This document shows positions 1 through 8,732 of a stretch of 64,000 nucleotides of DNA, in pieces; the stretch's first letter is position 1; each line of letters opens with the position of its first letter. The notes under the pieces were generated by a model. That model had not been told where the DNA came from and searched no databases. It saw only the letters and a list, made by a program, of their open reading frames with translations. A program made the translations under genes and the position numbers. The DNA lies in contig NZ_JABVBB010000034.1 of NCBI RefSeq assembly GCF_013346665.1, forward strand, positions 434,001 to 498,000, read 5' to 3'. This DNA is from Sulfitobacter maritimus. Lineage in GTDB: Bacteria; Pseudomonadota; Alphaproteobacteria; Rhodobacterales; Rhodobacteraceae.

Positions 1-223
1 AAGAGCTCGGTGGCCTTCGCACTCTGGACCTGCCCGACCGCGCCGCTCCAGTCCATTTCTTCCCGCCCGGCTTCCTAGGCGCTCCCGTTCTTTCTGGCCC
101 AAAAAACTGTACCGGACGTTTGGAAACCTGCACCGCTCCCAGCCTTGGGGCGCGACGATTTTGCAGTTTCACAAGGTCGCCACTGTCGCTATACGGGCGC
201 GGGACATCGCAAAGGAATATAAC

Positions 224-1519
224 ATGGCCAATGTCGTCGTTGTCGGCGCCCAATGGGGTGACGAAGGAAAAGGCAAGATTGTGGACTGGCTCTCGGAGCG
301 CGCCGACGTCATCGCACGCTTTCAGGGCGGGCATAACGCGGGCCACACGCTGGTCATCGACGGCAAGGTCTACAAACTGCACGCGTTGCCTTCGGGCGTG
401 GTGCGCGGCGGTAAGCTGTCTGTCATCGGCAATGGCGTGGTGCTCGACCCTTGGCACCTGCTGAAAGAGATCGAGACCATCGAAGGGCAGGGGGTTGAGA
501 TCAACCCCGAGAACCTGATGATCGCGGAAAACACCCCGCTGATCCTGCCGTTCCACGGTGAGTTGGACCGCGCCCGCGAAGAGGCGGCGAGCAAGGGCAC
601 CAAGATCGGCACCACCGGTCGCGGTATTGGGCCCTGCTATGAGGACAAAGTCGGCCGCCGCGCCATCCGCGTGGCTGATCTGGCCGATCCGGCCACCCTC
701 GAAGCCCGCGTTGACCGCGCCTTGCAGCACCATGATCCGCTGCGCAAAGGCTTGGGCGTCGAGGCCATCGACCGGGACGCGCTGATTGCGCAACTGCAAG
801 AGATTGCGCCGACAATCCTGCCCTTCGCGGCGCCCGTCTGGAAGGTGCTGGCCGAGAAGCGCAAAGCGGGCAAGCGCATCCTTTTCGAAGGCGCACAGGG
901 CGCGCTGCTCGACATCGACTTTGGCACCTATCCCTTCGTTACCTCCTCAAATGTGATCGCGGGGCAGGCAGCGACCGGCGTGGGCCTTGGGCCGACCGCC
1001 ATCGACTATGTGCTGGGCATCGTCAAAGCCTATACCACCCGCGTCGGCGAAGGCCCGTTCCCGACCGAATTGGAAGATGCAGACGGCCAGCGCCTGGGTG
1101 AGCGCGGCCATGAGTTCGGCACGACCACCGGGCGCAAGCGGCGCTGTGGTTGGTTCGACGCGGCGCTGCTGCGCCAGACCTGCGCCACTTCCGGCATTAC
1201 TGGCATCTGCCTGACCAAGCTTGACGTGCTCGACGGGTTCGAGACGCTAAAGGTTTGCGTGGGCTATGATCTCGACGGTGAGCGGCTCGATTATTTGCCG
1301 ACGGCAGCTGAACAGCAATCGCGCTGCGTGCCGATCTACGAAGAACTGCCGGGCTGGTCCGAATCGACCGAAGGCGCGCGCAGCTGGGCCGATCTGCCGG
1401 CCAATGCGATCAAATACGTGCGCCGGGTCGAGGAGTTGATCCAATGCCCGGTCGCGTTGGTCTCCACCTCGCCGGAGCGGGAAGACACCATTTTGGTGAC
1501 CGACCCCTTTGCGGATTGA
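224..1519 (+). CDS. purA: Adenylosuccinate synthetase PurA
   Basis: Catalyses GTP-dependent joining of IMP and aspartate, the first committed step from IMP to AMP, in the cytoplasm. The 431-residue product has the usual family length. It opens with [18 protein letters not shown], the GTP-binding loop of the family, and carries GGHNAGHT and TTGRGIGP, which line the IMP site. The ATG at 224 is preferred because homology begins there; an in-frame upstream start at 161 would add 21 unrelated residues. The 223 bases before it hold no gene I can support and presumably contain the promoter. A DUF2842 gene follows 4 bp after the stop. Confidence 0.97.
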   Translation: MANVVVVGAQWGDEGKGKIVDWLSERADVIARFQGGHNAGHTLVIDGKVYKLHALPSGVVRGGKLSVIGNGVVLDPWHLLKEIETIEGQGVEINPENLMIAENTPLILPFHGELDRAREEAASKGTKIGTTGRGIGPCYEDKVGRRAIRVADLADPATLEARVDRALQHHDPLRKGLGVEAIDRDALIAQLQEIAPTILPFAAPVWKVLAEKRKAGKRILFEGAQGALLDIDFGTYPFVTSSNVIAGQAATGVGLGPTAIDYVLGIVKAYTTRVGEGPFPTELEDADGQRLGERGHEFGTTTGRKRRCGWFDAALLRQTCATSGITGICLTKLDVLDGFETLKVCVGYDLDGERLDYLPTAAEQQSRCVPIYEELPGWSESTEGARSWADLPANAIKYVRRVEELIQCPVALVSTSPEREDTILVTDPFAD

Positions 1520-1523
1520 TCCG

Positions 1524-1745
1524 GTGGCATTGAGCTACAAAGCCCGGCGCCGTTGGGCGCTGCTTATCCTGCTCGTCGGGCTGCCCAGCTACATCGCTGT
1601 CGCGGTCTGGGCCGTGGCGCAGTTCGACAGGCCTCCGGTCCTGCTGGAATTGGGCATCTATATTCTGCTGGGGCTCATCTGGGCGATCCCGCTGCGGTTC
1701 GTTTTCAAAGGGGTCGGCCAAGCCGATCCCGATGCAGAGGACTGA
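1524..1745 (+). CDS. DUF2842 small membrane protein
   Basis: A protein of about 73 residues with two predicted membrane helices separated by a short loop (residues about 10-30 and 38-58) and an acidic tail (ADPDAED). The opening ALSYKARRRWAL, followed by a hydrophobic LPSYI segment, matches DUF2842, a small alphaproteobacterial family of unknown function. GTG at 1524 places the start at the family N-terminus; a TTG at 1509 would overlap purA. It lies 4 bp after purA, so it is probably co-transcribed, and a strong terminator follows. Confidence 0.85.
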   Translation: MALSYKARRRWALLILLVGLPSYIAVAVWAVAQFDRPPVLLELGIYILLGLIWAIPLRFVFKGVGQADPDAED

Positions 1746-1751
1746 AACAAG

Positions 1752-1776
1752 AAAAGCGCCCCGTGGGGCGCTTTTT
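1752..1776. terminator. Rho-independent terminator, probably bidirectional
   Basis: A perfect 10-bp stem (AAAAGCGCCC / GGGCGCTTTT) with a four-base loop, ending in a T run on the plus strand and an A run at its 5' side. It lies 6 bases after the DUF2842 stop and before the 3' end of the convergent acidic-protein gene, so it could stop transcription from both sides. Confidence 0.88.
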
Positions 1777-1799
1777 CGTATCTTTGCCGCGGTCTGGAC

Positions 1800-3947
1800 T
1801 TAGCCAACCGCGCGGTGATCAGGGCGGTAGCCGATGTCTTCCGACACGGTGAACCGCCCACCTTTGATCTTTTCGATCTTGCCTGCGCGGAGCAGTTGAC
1901 CAAAGGAGCGCAGCCCGTCCTCGCGGGAGAACTCATTCAGCCCGACCGAGCGGACCTTGCCCATCAATTGCGGGCGCGAGAACTGATCGCGGCCTTCGAC
2001 AAAAGACATATACGACGCAGCCGCTTCCAGCAGTTCAGGCAATTTGGTCGCGCCCATATCTGTTGCGAAATCAGCGAAGCTCTCGGCGTCAGGGTTGGCG
2101 TTGGACGGTTCCACCACAGCGGCAACACGGCGGGGGCGCACCGGACCTGTCGGGCGCAGTTGCTCAACATCGATGCGCTGCTCGGCCACCAGCTTCAATG
2201 GCGCGGGACGTGCATCGCCGGAGGGACGCTCGGTGCGGGCCGGACGGCTGACTGGACGGCGCGGACGAACCACTTCGGCAAGATCCTCGCGATAGGCGTC
2301 GTCGGAGGTGGCGGTCGTTGCACGGCCCCCCATGGCTTCGTCAGCCTTTTTCGCCGCCACGGCAGCACGCAGATGGGCAAAGGCATCGCGACGTGTGGCA
2401 CTTTCCGGCTCGCCCATTTTGCTGTCGGTCTCAGCCATCAGGCGCGACATATCGGGGCTGGTCTCGTCGTCGATGGTGGGCAGGCTGCGGCGTGCGGCCT
2501 GTGCCGCTGCGTCTTTCGCGGGCTCCTCAACGGCAGTGTGGGTTTCCACATCCTCAACACGCGGCTCTTCCGCTTCGGTCTCTGTGGCCTCGATGGCGTC
2601 GGGCGCGTCCTCTGCCGTTGGGGCTTCGTCGACCTCGGCTTCGACCTCAGGCGTATCTTCAATCTCTGGCGTTACCGCTTCGACTTCCGGCTCCACTGGC
2701 GCCGTGCCAGCCAATTCCGCTTCCAAAGCGGCAAGCTCACGCGCCAGATCATCTTCGTCCTCTGGCGACAGGGAGGAACTGCTTTTATCGGCTTTGGCGG
2801 CTGTGTCACTGTTGTCCTGCGCGGGCTCGGGCTTGGCTTCAGTCACCTCTTCCAGATCGCCACGGCTCACGGCGGCGTCCAGTTCGGCGCGGCGGACCCG
2901 GATCACCCGACCCCGCGGCGCGGGCTTTTCCGCCTCGTCGCGCGTTGGTTCAGAGGCCGCATCCGCCGCCGCAGGGGCGTCGCCCTTTTCCAGACGGTTC
3001 AGGATGTCTGCCAGATCGTCGTCCTCGGCCTCGCTTGCTTCTTGCTCGGCAATGGCATTGGCGGCCTCATCGGCTTCCAACGCCTCTTCGATCTCGCGAC
3101 GCGCCGCAGTGATGGCGGCATCGTTTTGCGCGGTCTCGCTGTGATCGGCGACCATTTCAGGCGCGGCGGTGTTCGCGGCGTCCTCATCGTCATAGCCTTC
3201 GCCCTCGTCCTGCTGCGCAACAACGGCGCGGATGCGCTGGAGTTTGGCGGCGATGCTGTCGGCGGGGGGCGTGGGGGCCGTGGGAATGTCTTCAACGGTG
3301 GCGCTCTGCGCCTCATCCTCGTAGTCGGTCTGAGGCTGCGGGCTGCTTGCAAAGAAGGCTTCGGCCTCCGTCGTTTCAGCCTTATCCTTGGGCGTTTCTT
3401 CCGCAGGCACGTCTGCTTCATCCGCAGGAGCTTCCGCAACCGGTGCCTCCGCTTCAACAGAGGGCGCCTCCTGCGCAACAGGGGCTTCGACAGTGACAGG
3501 CGCTTCTTTCGGCTGCTCTGCTGCAACGGCGGCCGTATCCGCAATTTGGGCATCCAATACGGCGGTATCGGCGGGCGTTGTTACCGGTGTAGCAGGCTCA
3601 GACGCGGCTGGCTGAGGTGCCGCCGCCTGCGGGGCCGGGGCCGACTGCGCCTCATGGGGCGCGGCGATGCCCGACGGGGGGGCGCTTTGATCTTCCAAAG
3701 CGCTCAACACGATCTTGCCTTCCTGCTCGCGGGCTTGCACCCGGCGCGACACCTCTTTTTGTGCAATACGCGCTAACATCTCCGCATCGGGTTGCGGCGG
3801 CTCTGCGCCAAAGTAACGGTCATCTGATGCCAGATCACGGAAATACTCGGCGATGGCTTTCATCGTGCCAAAGCTGTCGTCGAAGCCTTCCAGCGTGCAC
3901 GAAAAAGTGCCATAGGAGACCGTCAGAATTTTGTTGCTGTTCATCAT
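1800..3947 (-). CDS. Long acidic low-complexity protein, conserved ends, unknown function
   Basis: A product of about 715 residues. Residues 1-60 are ordered-looking (YGTFSCTLEGFDDSFGTMK, then EYFRDLASDDRYFGAEPPQP). About 450 residues of Ala/Glu/Pro/Asp-rich sequence with little predicted fold follow. A basic patch around RPRRPVSRPARTERPSGD comes next, and the last 100 residues look folded (FATDMGATKLPELLEAAASY through FSREDGLRSFGQLLRAGKIE). I recall similar proteins in Rhodobacteraceae, sometimes annotated as CheA-like, but I see no kinase motif. ATG at 3947 or 3944 (MMNSNK) is chosen over an upstream in-frame start because GAGGA lies about 10 bases before it. It is convergent with DUF2842 and divergent from thiN. 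Confidence 0.75.
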   Translation of the reverse strand: MMNSNKILTVSYGTFSCTLEGFDDSFGTMKAIAEYFRDLASDDRYFGAEPPQPDAEMLARIAQKEVSRRVQAREQEGKIVLSALEDQSAPPSGIAAPHEAQSAPAPQAAAPQPAASEPATPVTTPADTAVLDAQIADTAAVAAEQPKEAPVTVEAPVAQEAPSVEAEAPVAEAPADEADVPAEETPKDKAETTEAEAFFASSPQPQTDYEDEAQSATVEDIPTAPTPPADSIAAKLQRIRAVVAQQDEGEGYDDEDAANTAAPEMVADHSETAQNDAAITAARREIEEALEADEAANAIAEQEASEAEDDDLADILNRLEKGDAPAAADAASEPTRDEAEKPAPRGRVIRVRRAELDAAVSRGDLEEVTEAKPEPAQDNSDTAAKADKSSSSLSPEDEDDLARELAALEAELAGTAPVEPEVEAVTPEIEDTPEVEAEVDEAPTAEDAPDAIEATETEAEEPRVEDVETHTAVEEPAKDAAAQAARRSLPTIDDETSPDMSRLMAETDSKMGEPESATRRDAFAHLRAAVAAKKADEAMGGRATTATSDDAYREDLAEVVRPRRPVSRPARTERPSGDARPAPLKLVAEQRIDVEQLRPTGPVRPRRVAAVVEPSNANPDAESFADFATDMGATKLPELLEAAASYMSFVEGRDQFSRPQLMGKVRSVGLNEFSREDGLRSFGQLLRAGKIEKIKGGRFTVSEDIGYRPDHRAVG

Positions 3948-4078
3948 CGGATGCTCGTCCTCTGCGGTGTTGCAGGTATCGTTTACCACGATGTCCAAGA
4001 CCAAAGCGGCCCGAATCTGTGCCATTCAACGTATGATTTCAAGGCGAGATTGAGGCAGATTTCCAAAAGGGGCGTTAA

Positions 4079-4798
4079 TTGACCACTTTAGACTACATTG
4101 TTGACGCTGCGGAGCCAATCACCTTGATCGGGGGCGGTGAAGCCAGCTTGGACGACCTTAATGAAGCGCGCGCATTGGCGCCCACCTGCGTCGCTGCAGA
4201 CGGCGGTGCGGCGCTTGCGGTGGACGCCGGAGTGCCTTTGGCCGCCCTGATCGGGGATCTGGATTCAACACCGGACGAGGTTCTCCATCAGATCCCGCGC
4301 GACAGACGGCACCTGATAACTGAGCAAGACAGCACCGATTTCGAGAAGGCATTAAGCCGCGTGCACGCGCCCTTGGTCTTGGGGGTCGGCTTTACGGGAG
4401 CGCGGTTGGACCACCAGTTGGCCGCCTTTAACACGCTGGCCGCCTTCGCGCATCGGCCCTGCATCTTGTTGGGACCATTGGAGATCATACTCCTTGCACC
4501 GCCGCATATCACTTTGCCCACTGCGCCGGGGGACATCGTTTCGCTGATGCCGCTCGCGCCGGTACGCGGGACAAGCCGGGGGCTGCGCTGGCCGATTGAC
4601 GGCTTGCCCTTCGCGCCGGGCGGGCAGATCGGCACATCGAACCAGGCATTGGGACCGGTGGAACTGACGATAGAGGGACCAGACATGCTGCTGATCCTGC
4701 CTCGGCGGCTCATGGCGCCGCTGGCGGCGCAGTTGTTGCAACCAGATCGCGCGCAATGGCCCGTTCGCGCAGAACGACGTAAAGACCAGCGCCTATAA
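4079..4798 (+). CDS. thiN: Thiamine diphosphokinase
   Basis: Transfers pyrophosphate from ATP to thiamine to make thiamine diphosphate. The family motifs appear in order in 239 residues: ADGGA (about 40), IGDLDST (about 60), DSTDFEKAL (about 84) and GFTGARLDHQ (about 103), which form the metal and thiamine site. The C-terminal half is the beta-rich thiamine-binding domain. The start is TTG at 4079 with AAAAGGGG about 7 bases upstream. I see no TPP riboswitch. The last 89 bases overlap the 3' end of the convergent EamA gene. Confidence 0.88.
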   Translation: MTTLDYIVDAAEPITLIGGGEASLDDLNEARALAPTCVAADGGAALAVDAGVPLAALIGDLDSTPDEVLHQIPRDRRHLITEQDSTDFEKALSRVHAPLVLGVGFTGARLDHQLAAFNTLAAFAHRPCILLGPLEIILLAPPHITLPTAPGDIVSLMPLAPVRGTSRGLRWPIDGLPFAPGGQIGTSNQALGPVELTIEGPDMLLILPRRLMAPLAAQLLQPDRAQWPVRAERRKDQRL

Positions 4799-5636
4799 TA
4801 ATGACAATTCCCAGCCCGGCCAACGGGTTGGGCAGATCGCCAAAGATCATGAGGCCCAGCAAGGTCGCAAAAGGAATCTCAAGGTATTGCATCGGTGCGA
4901 GCGTCGCAGCCGGGGCGTAGCGCAGGGACCAGGTCATCAGCAGATGCGCGATGGTGCCTAACACGCCGATGCCAAGCAGAAGCGTCCAATCAAAAGCATC
5001 GGGTCGGATGATGTGCAGCGGTGCAAAACCGCTTGAGGAGCCAAAAATCAAGAGCGGCAGCACGATAAGCACGGCCAAAACACCGCTCACGGCTTGCAAA
5101 CTGATCGGGTCGGTCTCTTTGGCGATTTGACGGGTGGCGAGCATGAATAGCGAAAAGATCACCGCCACGGCAACCGGCAGCAGGGCGGGCCAGCCGACGC
5201 TGACAAAGCTCGGTTGTACCACCAGCAACGTCCCCAGAAACCCGACAGCGCAGGCGCTGAGCCTACGCGGGCCAACCTGTTCGTGCAGAACAAGCCCTCC
5301 TAGGATCAGCATGAAAAACGGCATGACAAATGCGATGGCGACCGCATCAGCCAGGGGAAGATATTTTAGCGCTGTAAACATTGCGGCAATCCCGGCCACA
5401 TGCAAAAGGGTGCGCCACAGGATCAGCCCCCAGATTTTTCCTCGCACGCGCCATACCCGGTGACTGCTTAGAACCACGGGGATCAGGATAACAGCCTGAA
5501 CGGCAAAACGGATAAAGACGACCTGTCCAAGCGGGACAGATTCCCCCAGCAGTTTGGCCACAGCGTCCCCCACCGGGGCCACTATGCAAAAGCCCAACAT
5601 GAGCGCCACGCCGAGAATGGGTTTGTCCTGATGCAT
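4710..5636 (-). CDS. EamA/DMT-family inner-membrane transporter
   Basis: 308 residues with about ten hydrophobic segments arranged as two EamA repeats, as in drug/metabolite transporters such as RhtA and YdcZ-like exporters. Recognisable features are the N-terminal VGDAVAKLL and RFAVQAVIL region and the second-repeat LMTWSLRYAPAATLAP followed by YLEIPFATLLG. The substrate cannot be read from sequence. ATG at 5636 is preferred over an in-frame TTG at 5642. Its 3' end overlaps thiN by 89 bp in convergent orientation. Confidence 0.85.
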   Translation of the reverse strand: MHQDKPILGVALMLGFCIVAPVGDAVAKLLGESVPLGQVVFIRFAVQAVILIPVVLSSHRVWRVRGKIWGLILWRTLLHVAGIAAMFTALKYLPLADAVAIAFVMPFFMLILGGLVLHEQVGPRRLSACAVGFLGTLLVVQPSFVSVGWPALLPVAVAVIFSLFMLATRQIAKETDPISLQAVSGVLAVLIVLPLLIFGSSSGFAPLHIIRPDAFDWTLLLGIGVLGTIAHLLMTWSLRYAPAATLAPMQYLEIPFATLLGLMIFGDLPNPLAGLGIVIIIGAGLYVVLRERAIARDLVATTAPPAAP

Positions 5637-5719
5637 TGGCAAAGATTACGGCGAAAAAGGCGCGCCGCGCAATCATTGGTTGATAAGATGTGAGAGAGAA
5701 ATTTCGCGGCCACAGGCCA

Positions 5720-7114
5720 TCAGGCCGCCGGGCGGCTCAAGGTTACTTGATTGCGCCCCATCGTCTTGGCCGAGTAGAGCGCCCGGTCGGCTTCAGAAAG
5801 CAATGCCTCGACAGAAAGCGCGGGATCGTTTTTATTGGCCGGGCCCACGGCAAGACCAATGCTGATGGTGACGTTCAGCGGCCGCGCATGGGTGGAGACT
5901 CTGAACGGATGCTCTGCAATATCGGCGCAGAGACGTGCCGCAGCCACTTCGGCCTCGGCCATGGTGGTGCCGGGCATGACAATAAGAAACTCTTCCCCCC
6001 CGATCCGGGCGACAAGGTCCATCCCGCGCAGATTGTCCCTAAGCCGCTCAGCCGTTTGGACCAGAACGGCATCGCCCGCCGTATGACCAAATTGATCGTT
6101 AATCTGCTTAAAATGATCCAGATCAGCCAGCATGACCGCAAAGGGGCGTCCGGTTTGCTGCCCGCGCTCTGCAATGCGGCTGAGATGGGGCATGGCGTAG
6201 CGGCGGTTGTGCAATCCAGTGAGCGGGTCGAAGACTGCTGCTTTCAACCCGGTGCGCACCGTGGCGCGCAACTGGTCAGCCATGCGTTTGCGCCGCAGCA
6301 AGGCGTGCAAGCGCAGGGTCATTTCGGCTGCATCAAACCCATCGGTCATCAGATCGTCCGCGCCGAGATCAAGCGCCATAGCGGCCAGCGCGGTATCGGG
6401 CGCCAATTGCACCACCAAGACCCCCGCATGTCGTGTATGCGCATTCGCGCGCAGGTCCGAGATCAAGCGGCAGGCCGCCGTCGCCGCATCCTGTTCCGCG
6501 GGAAGGGTGAGTATAAATGCGTCGGGCGGCCCCTCTGGAGGGAATTCGCGAATGGCATCTTTGGGGCGGGCGAGGGATAGTTTCGCCCGCAGCTGAGGGC
6601 GCAGCCGATTGGCCCACCCCAACATGCGCGCACCATCGTCATGGATCAGGACGCAATGGCTTTGAGGTGTGAACTCCGCCGCTGGTTCCGCCAGTCCAAG
6701 CGCACGGGTTGTGCCGTCCCGCATCTGCCATTCTTCCGCCGCGTTGCGGGCGCGGATCAGGCTGCGGGTGCGCCCCAGCAGCAGCGTATCGTCCAACGGT
6801 TTCAGCAGCACATCGCTCACCCCAGCCTCAAGCGCCGCGAGGCGGCTGTCGGCGTGGTCCCGATTGCCGATCGCCAGCATAGGCATCTGTAGCGATGGGA
6901 ATTGGTCACACAGAGCACGGCACAGATCAGCCGCGCCACCCTGTGGCAGGATCAGCGCACAGATCACGAGATCAGGTGGACGCTTACGCGCCTCTGCCAC
7001 AGCCTGCGACATATCCTCCGCCTGAATGACCCTATAGTATGCCGCCGCGAGTTTGACCTTAAGGCTGATCCGATTGGTCGCGATGGCATCGACGATAAGG
7101 ATAGTCCCCTGCAC
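5720..7114 (-). CDS. PleD-like diguanylate cyclase with degenerate receiver domains
   Basis: 464 residues: receiver-like domain 1 (about 1-125), receiver-like domain 2 (about 150-290) and GGDEF domain (about 300-464). The cyclase signature GGEEF lies near 371-375, preceded by five residues by RGMD, an RxxD allosteric product-inhibition site, so it should make c-di-GMP. Domain 1 starts ILIVDAIATNR, and its phospho-acceptor position reads LVICALILP: residue 53 is Ala where Caulobacter PleD has Asp, and the acidic pair DD is DA. The switch Lys (LLKPLDD) remains. GTG at 7114 is chosen because AAGGAG lies five bases upstream; the open frame continues further but without domain homology. It is divergent from the DUF3572 gene. 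Confidence 0.9.
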   Translation of the reverse strand: MQGTILIVDAIATNRISLKVKLAAAYYRVIQAEDMSQAVAEARKRPPDLVICALILPQGGAADLCRALCDQFPSLQMPMLAIGNRDHADSRLAALEAGVSDVLLKPLDDTLLLGRTRSLIRARNAAEEWQMRDGTTRALGLAEPAAEFTPQSHCVLIHDDGARMLGWANRLRPQLRAKLSLARPKDAIREFPPEGPPDAFILTLPAEQDAATAACRLISDLRANAHTRHAGVLVVQLAPDTALAAMALDLGADDLMTDGFDAAEMTLRLHALLRRKRMADQLRATVRTGLKAAVFDPLTGLHNRRYAMPHLSRIAERGQQTGRPFAVMLADLDHFKQINDQFGHTAGDAVLVQTAERLRDNLRGMDLVARIGGEEFLIVMPGTTMAEAEVAAARLCADIAEHPFRVSTHARPLNVTISIGLAVGPANKNDPALSVEALLSEADRALYSAKTMGRNQVTLSRPAA

Positions 7115-7210
7115 GACAGCTCCTTCACCGTAGAAAACCTGTTTAATGCGCCAGTCTTTACCCTTATTGGTTAACAAAGCGTTTCCACCTTGCCGGAAAG
7201 AAGTAGTTTT

Positions 7211-7495
7211 ATGTCCTATACCTCTGAAGCCGCGGAGATTTTGGCATTGCGGGCGCTCGCTTGGCTGGCGGCCAATGATGATTTGCTGCCCGTGTTTCTC
7301 AGCAGCACAGGAGCGACGGAAGCGAATGTCAAAGAGCAGGCCGCAGACCCTGTTTTTCTGGGTGCCGTGCTGGATTTCCTCATGATGGATGACGCTTGGG
7401 TTATTGGCTTTTGCGATCATGTTGCCCTGCCTTATGAGCGGATCATGGAAGCTCGCGCAGCACTTCCGGGCGGCGAACAGGTGCAATGGACGTGA
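7211..7495 (+). CDS. DUF3572 family protein
   Basis: A 94-residue, mostly helical, acidic protein. The segment EAAEILALRALAWLAAND, the later VFLGAVLDFLMMDDAWVIGF and the C-terminal P-Y-E-R-I-MEAR-LPGG match DUF3572, a small alphaproteobacterial family of unknown function. ATG at 7211 is preferred to an in-frame TTG at 7190; GGAAAG lies upstream. Its last 10 bases overlap the start of the HAD phosphatase gene, so the two are probably translated together. Confidence 0.83.
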   Translation: MSYTSEAAEILALRALAWLAANDDLLPVFLSSTGATEANVKEQAADPVFLGAVLDFLMMDDAWVIGFCDHVALPYERIMEARAALPGGEQVQWT

Positions 7496-8193
7496 GTAAC
7501 ATCAGGGCCATTCTTTTCGACAAGGATGGCACACTTTTCGATTTCGCTGCCACATGGGTGCCCTGGGCCGAGGCGTTTCTCCTGCGCGCCTGCGGCGGGG
7601 ACCGTGAGCGCGCAGCAGTTGCGGGTGCAGATATTGGTTTTGATCTCCATGCGGGGGTATTTACCCGCAACAGTATCGCAATTGCCGGCACGCCAGATCA
7701 GATCGTTAAAGCCTTAACCCTGCATTTCCCTGATCAGACACAGGCTTCACTTCTGGCCCTCATTAACGCCGAAGCCGCCGCAGCCCCGCAGCGCGAGGCA
7801 GTGCCGTTAACCCCATTGCTGCGAGGCTTGCGAGACCGCGGGCTGCGCTTAGGCGTGGCAACGAATGATGCAGAACATCCGGCCCGGGCGCATCTGACTG
7901 CGGCAGGGGTGGCAGATATGTTCGACTTTATCGCAGGTTTCGACAGCGGCCATGGCGGCAAGCCCAACGCGGGCCAATTGCTGGCCTTTGCGTCTCATGT
8001 CGGTCTTCCTCCCGCGCAGATAGCGATGGTGGGCGACAGTCTGCACGACGTGGAAGCCGCCCGTTTGGCAGGCATGATTCCTGTCGCTGTCTTGACCGGT
8101 CCGGCGGTAGCTGATGACCTGAAGCGCCATGCGGAGGTGGTTTTGCCCGATATCGGACATCTGCCCGCGTGGCTGGACCTTCTACACAAATGA
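7486..8193 (+). CDS. HAD-family phosphatase (phosphoglycolate phosphatase-like)
   Basis: 235 residues with the HAD motifs in order: FDKDGTLFDF (nucleophile and acid Asp, residues about 11-15), VATND (motif II), a GGKPN lysine (motif III) and MVGDSLHDVEAA (motif IV). The helical cap between motifs I and II places it in the Gph-like subfamily I. The substrate is uncertain: phosphoglycolate is the usual annotation but is not proven by these motifs. It starts inside the end of the DUF3572 gene. Confidence 0.87.
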   Translation: MDVSNIRAILFDKDGTLFDFAATWVPWAEAFLLRACGGDRERAAVAGADIGFDLHAGVFTRNSIAIAGTPDQIVKALTLHFPDQTQASLLALINAEAAAAPQREAVPLTPLLRGLRDRGLRLGVATNDAEHPARAHLTAAGVADMFDFIAGFDSGHGGKPNAGQLLAFASHVGLPPAQIAMVGDSLHDVEAARLAGMIPVAVLTGPAVADDLKRHAEVVLPDIGHLPAWLDLLHK

Positions 8194-8210
8194 CGAGACA
8201 GGGCGCGGCC

Positions 8211-8729
8211 TTACTGTTTGCGATGAACACCCTCTAGCAGCGTATCTGACAGATGCGACCCGTGCAGTACCGAGATGTCGCCCGTTGTCTCCAGCACCAC
8301 AGCACGGACCTGCGAGAAATCAAGCGCGTTTGCGGCACGCAACTTAGCAATCAGATCAGCCCGCGCCACGCGGGTCTGATGCAATGCGTCATCCAAAATC
8401 ACCCCATCGCGCATCAGTAAGACCGGCTCATTCTCAACCACAGTTTCGAAGCGCTGGGAAAACTGGCGTAGCCGCGCCACGGTATATTGCGCCCCAAGAA
8501 GGGCGGCTATGGCCAGTGCAGGCTGCGCAAACTCGGGCCAACTGGTCGCCTGACAAGCGCCAGCCAGCAGCGAGCCTGTGGCAATGGTGGCGACGAAATC
8601 GAAGGCCGTCATCTTGGAAAAGGCCCGCAGGCCGATCACCCGAACGACGAAGATCACCCAGCTCAGAGCAATGATCGACAACAAAATTGCCCGCGCGATA
8701 AGATCAAGCAAGGTACTCTCGAAAAACAT
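8211..8729 (-). CDS. DUF421 (YetF-like) membrane protein
   Basis: 172 residues with three N-terminal membrane helices (VIFVVRVIGLRAFSKMTAFD lies after the first), followed by a cytoplasmic beta-rich domain of about 80 residues containing NEPVLLMRDG and VRAVVLETTGDISV. This is the DUF421/YetF pattern; function is poorly known. It is three bases downstream of the DUF998 gene on the same strand, suggesting an operon. Confidence 0.85.
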   Translation of the reverse strand: MFFESTLLDLIARAILLSIIALSWVIFVVRVIGLRAFSKMTAFDFVATIATGSLLAGACQATSWPEFAQPALAIAALLGAQYTVARLRQFSQRFETVVENEPVLLMRDGVILDDALHQTRVARADLIAKLRAANALDFSQVRAVVLETTGDISVLHGSHLSDTLLEGVHRKQ

Positions 8730-8732
8730 AAT

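Noticed and set aside
1..56. Possible start of a minus-strand gene running off the window edge ([11 protein letters not shown]...).
   Set aside because: Only 18 codons are visible, the purine-rich segment is too close to the ATG, and I recognise no family.
1815..3776. Plus-strand open frame of 653 residues.
   Set aside because: It is antisense to the acidic low-complexity protein; its Arg/Gly/Phe-rich product is what the complement of Glu/Ala-rich codons gives.
4026..4078. Possible TPP riboswitch upstream of thiN.
   Set aside because: Only about 50 bases are available, and the conserved CUGAGA and ACCUGAU-type elements are absent.
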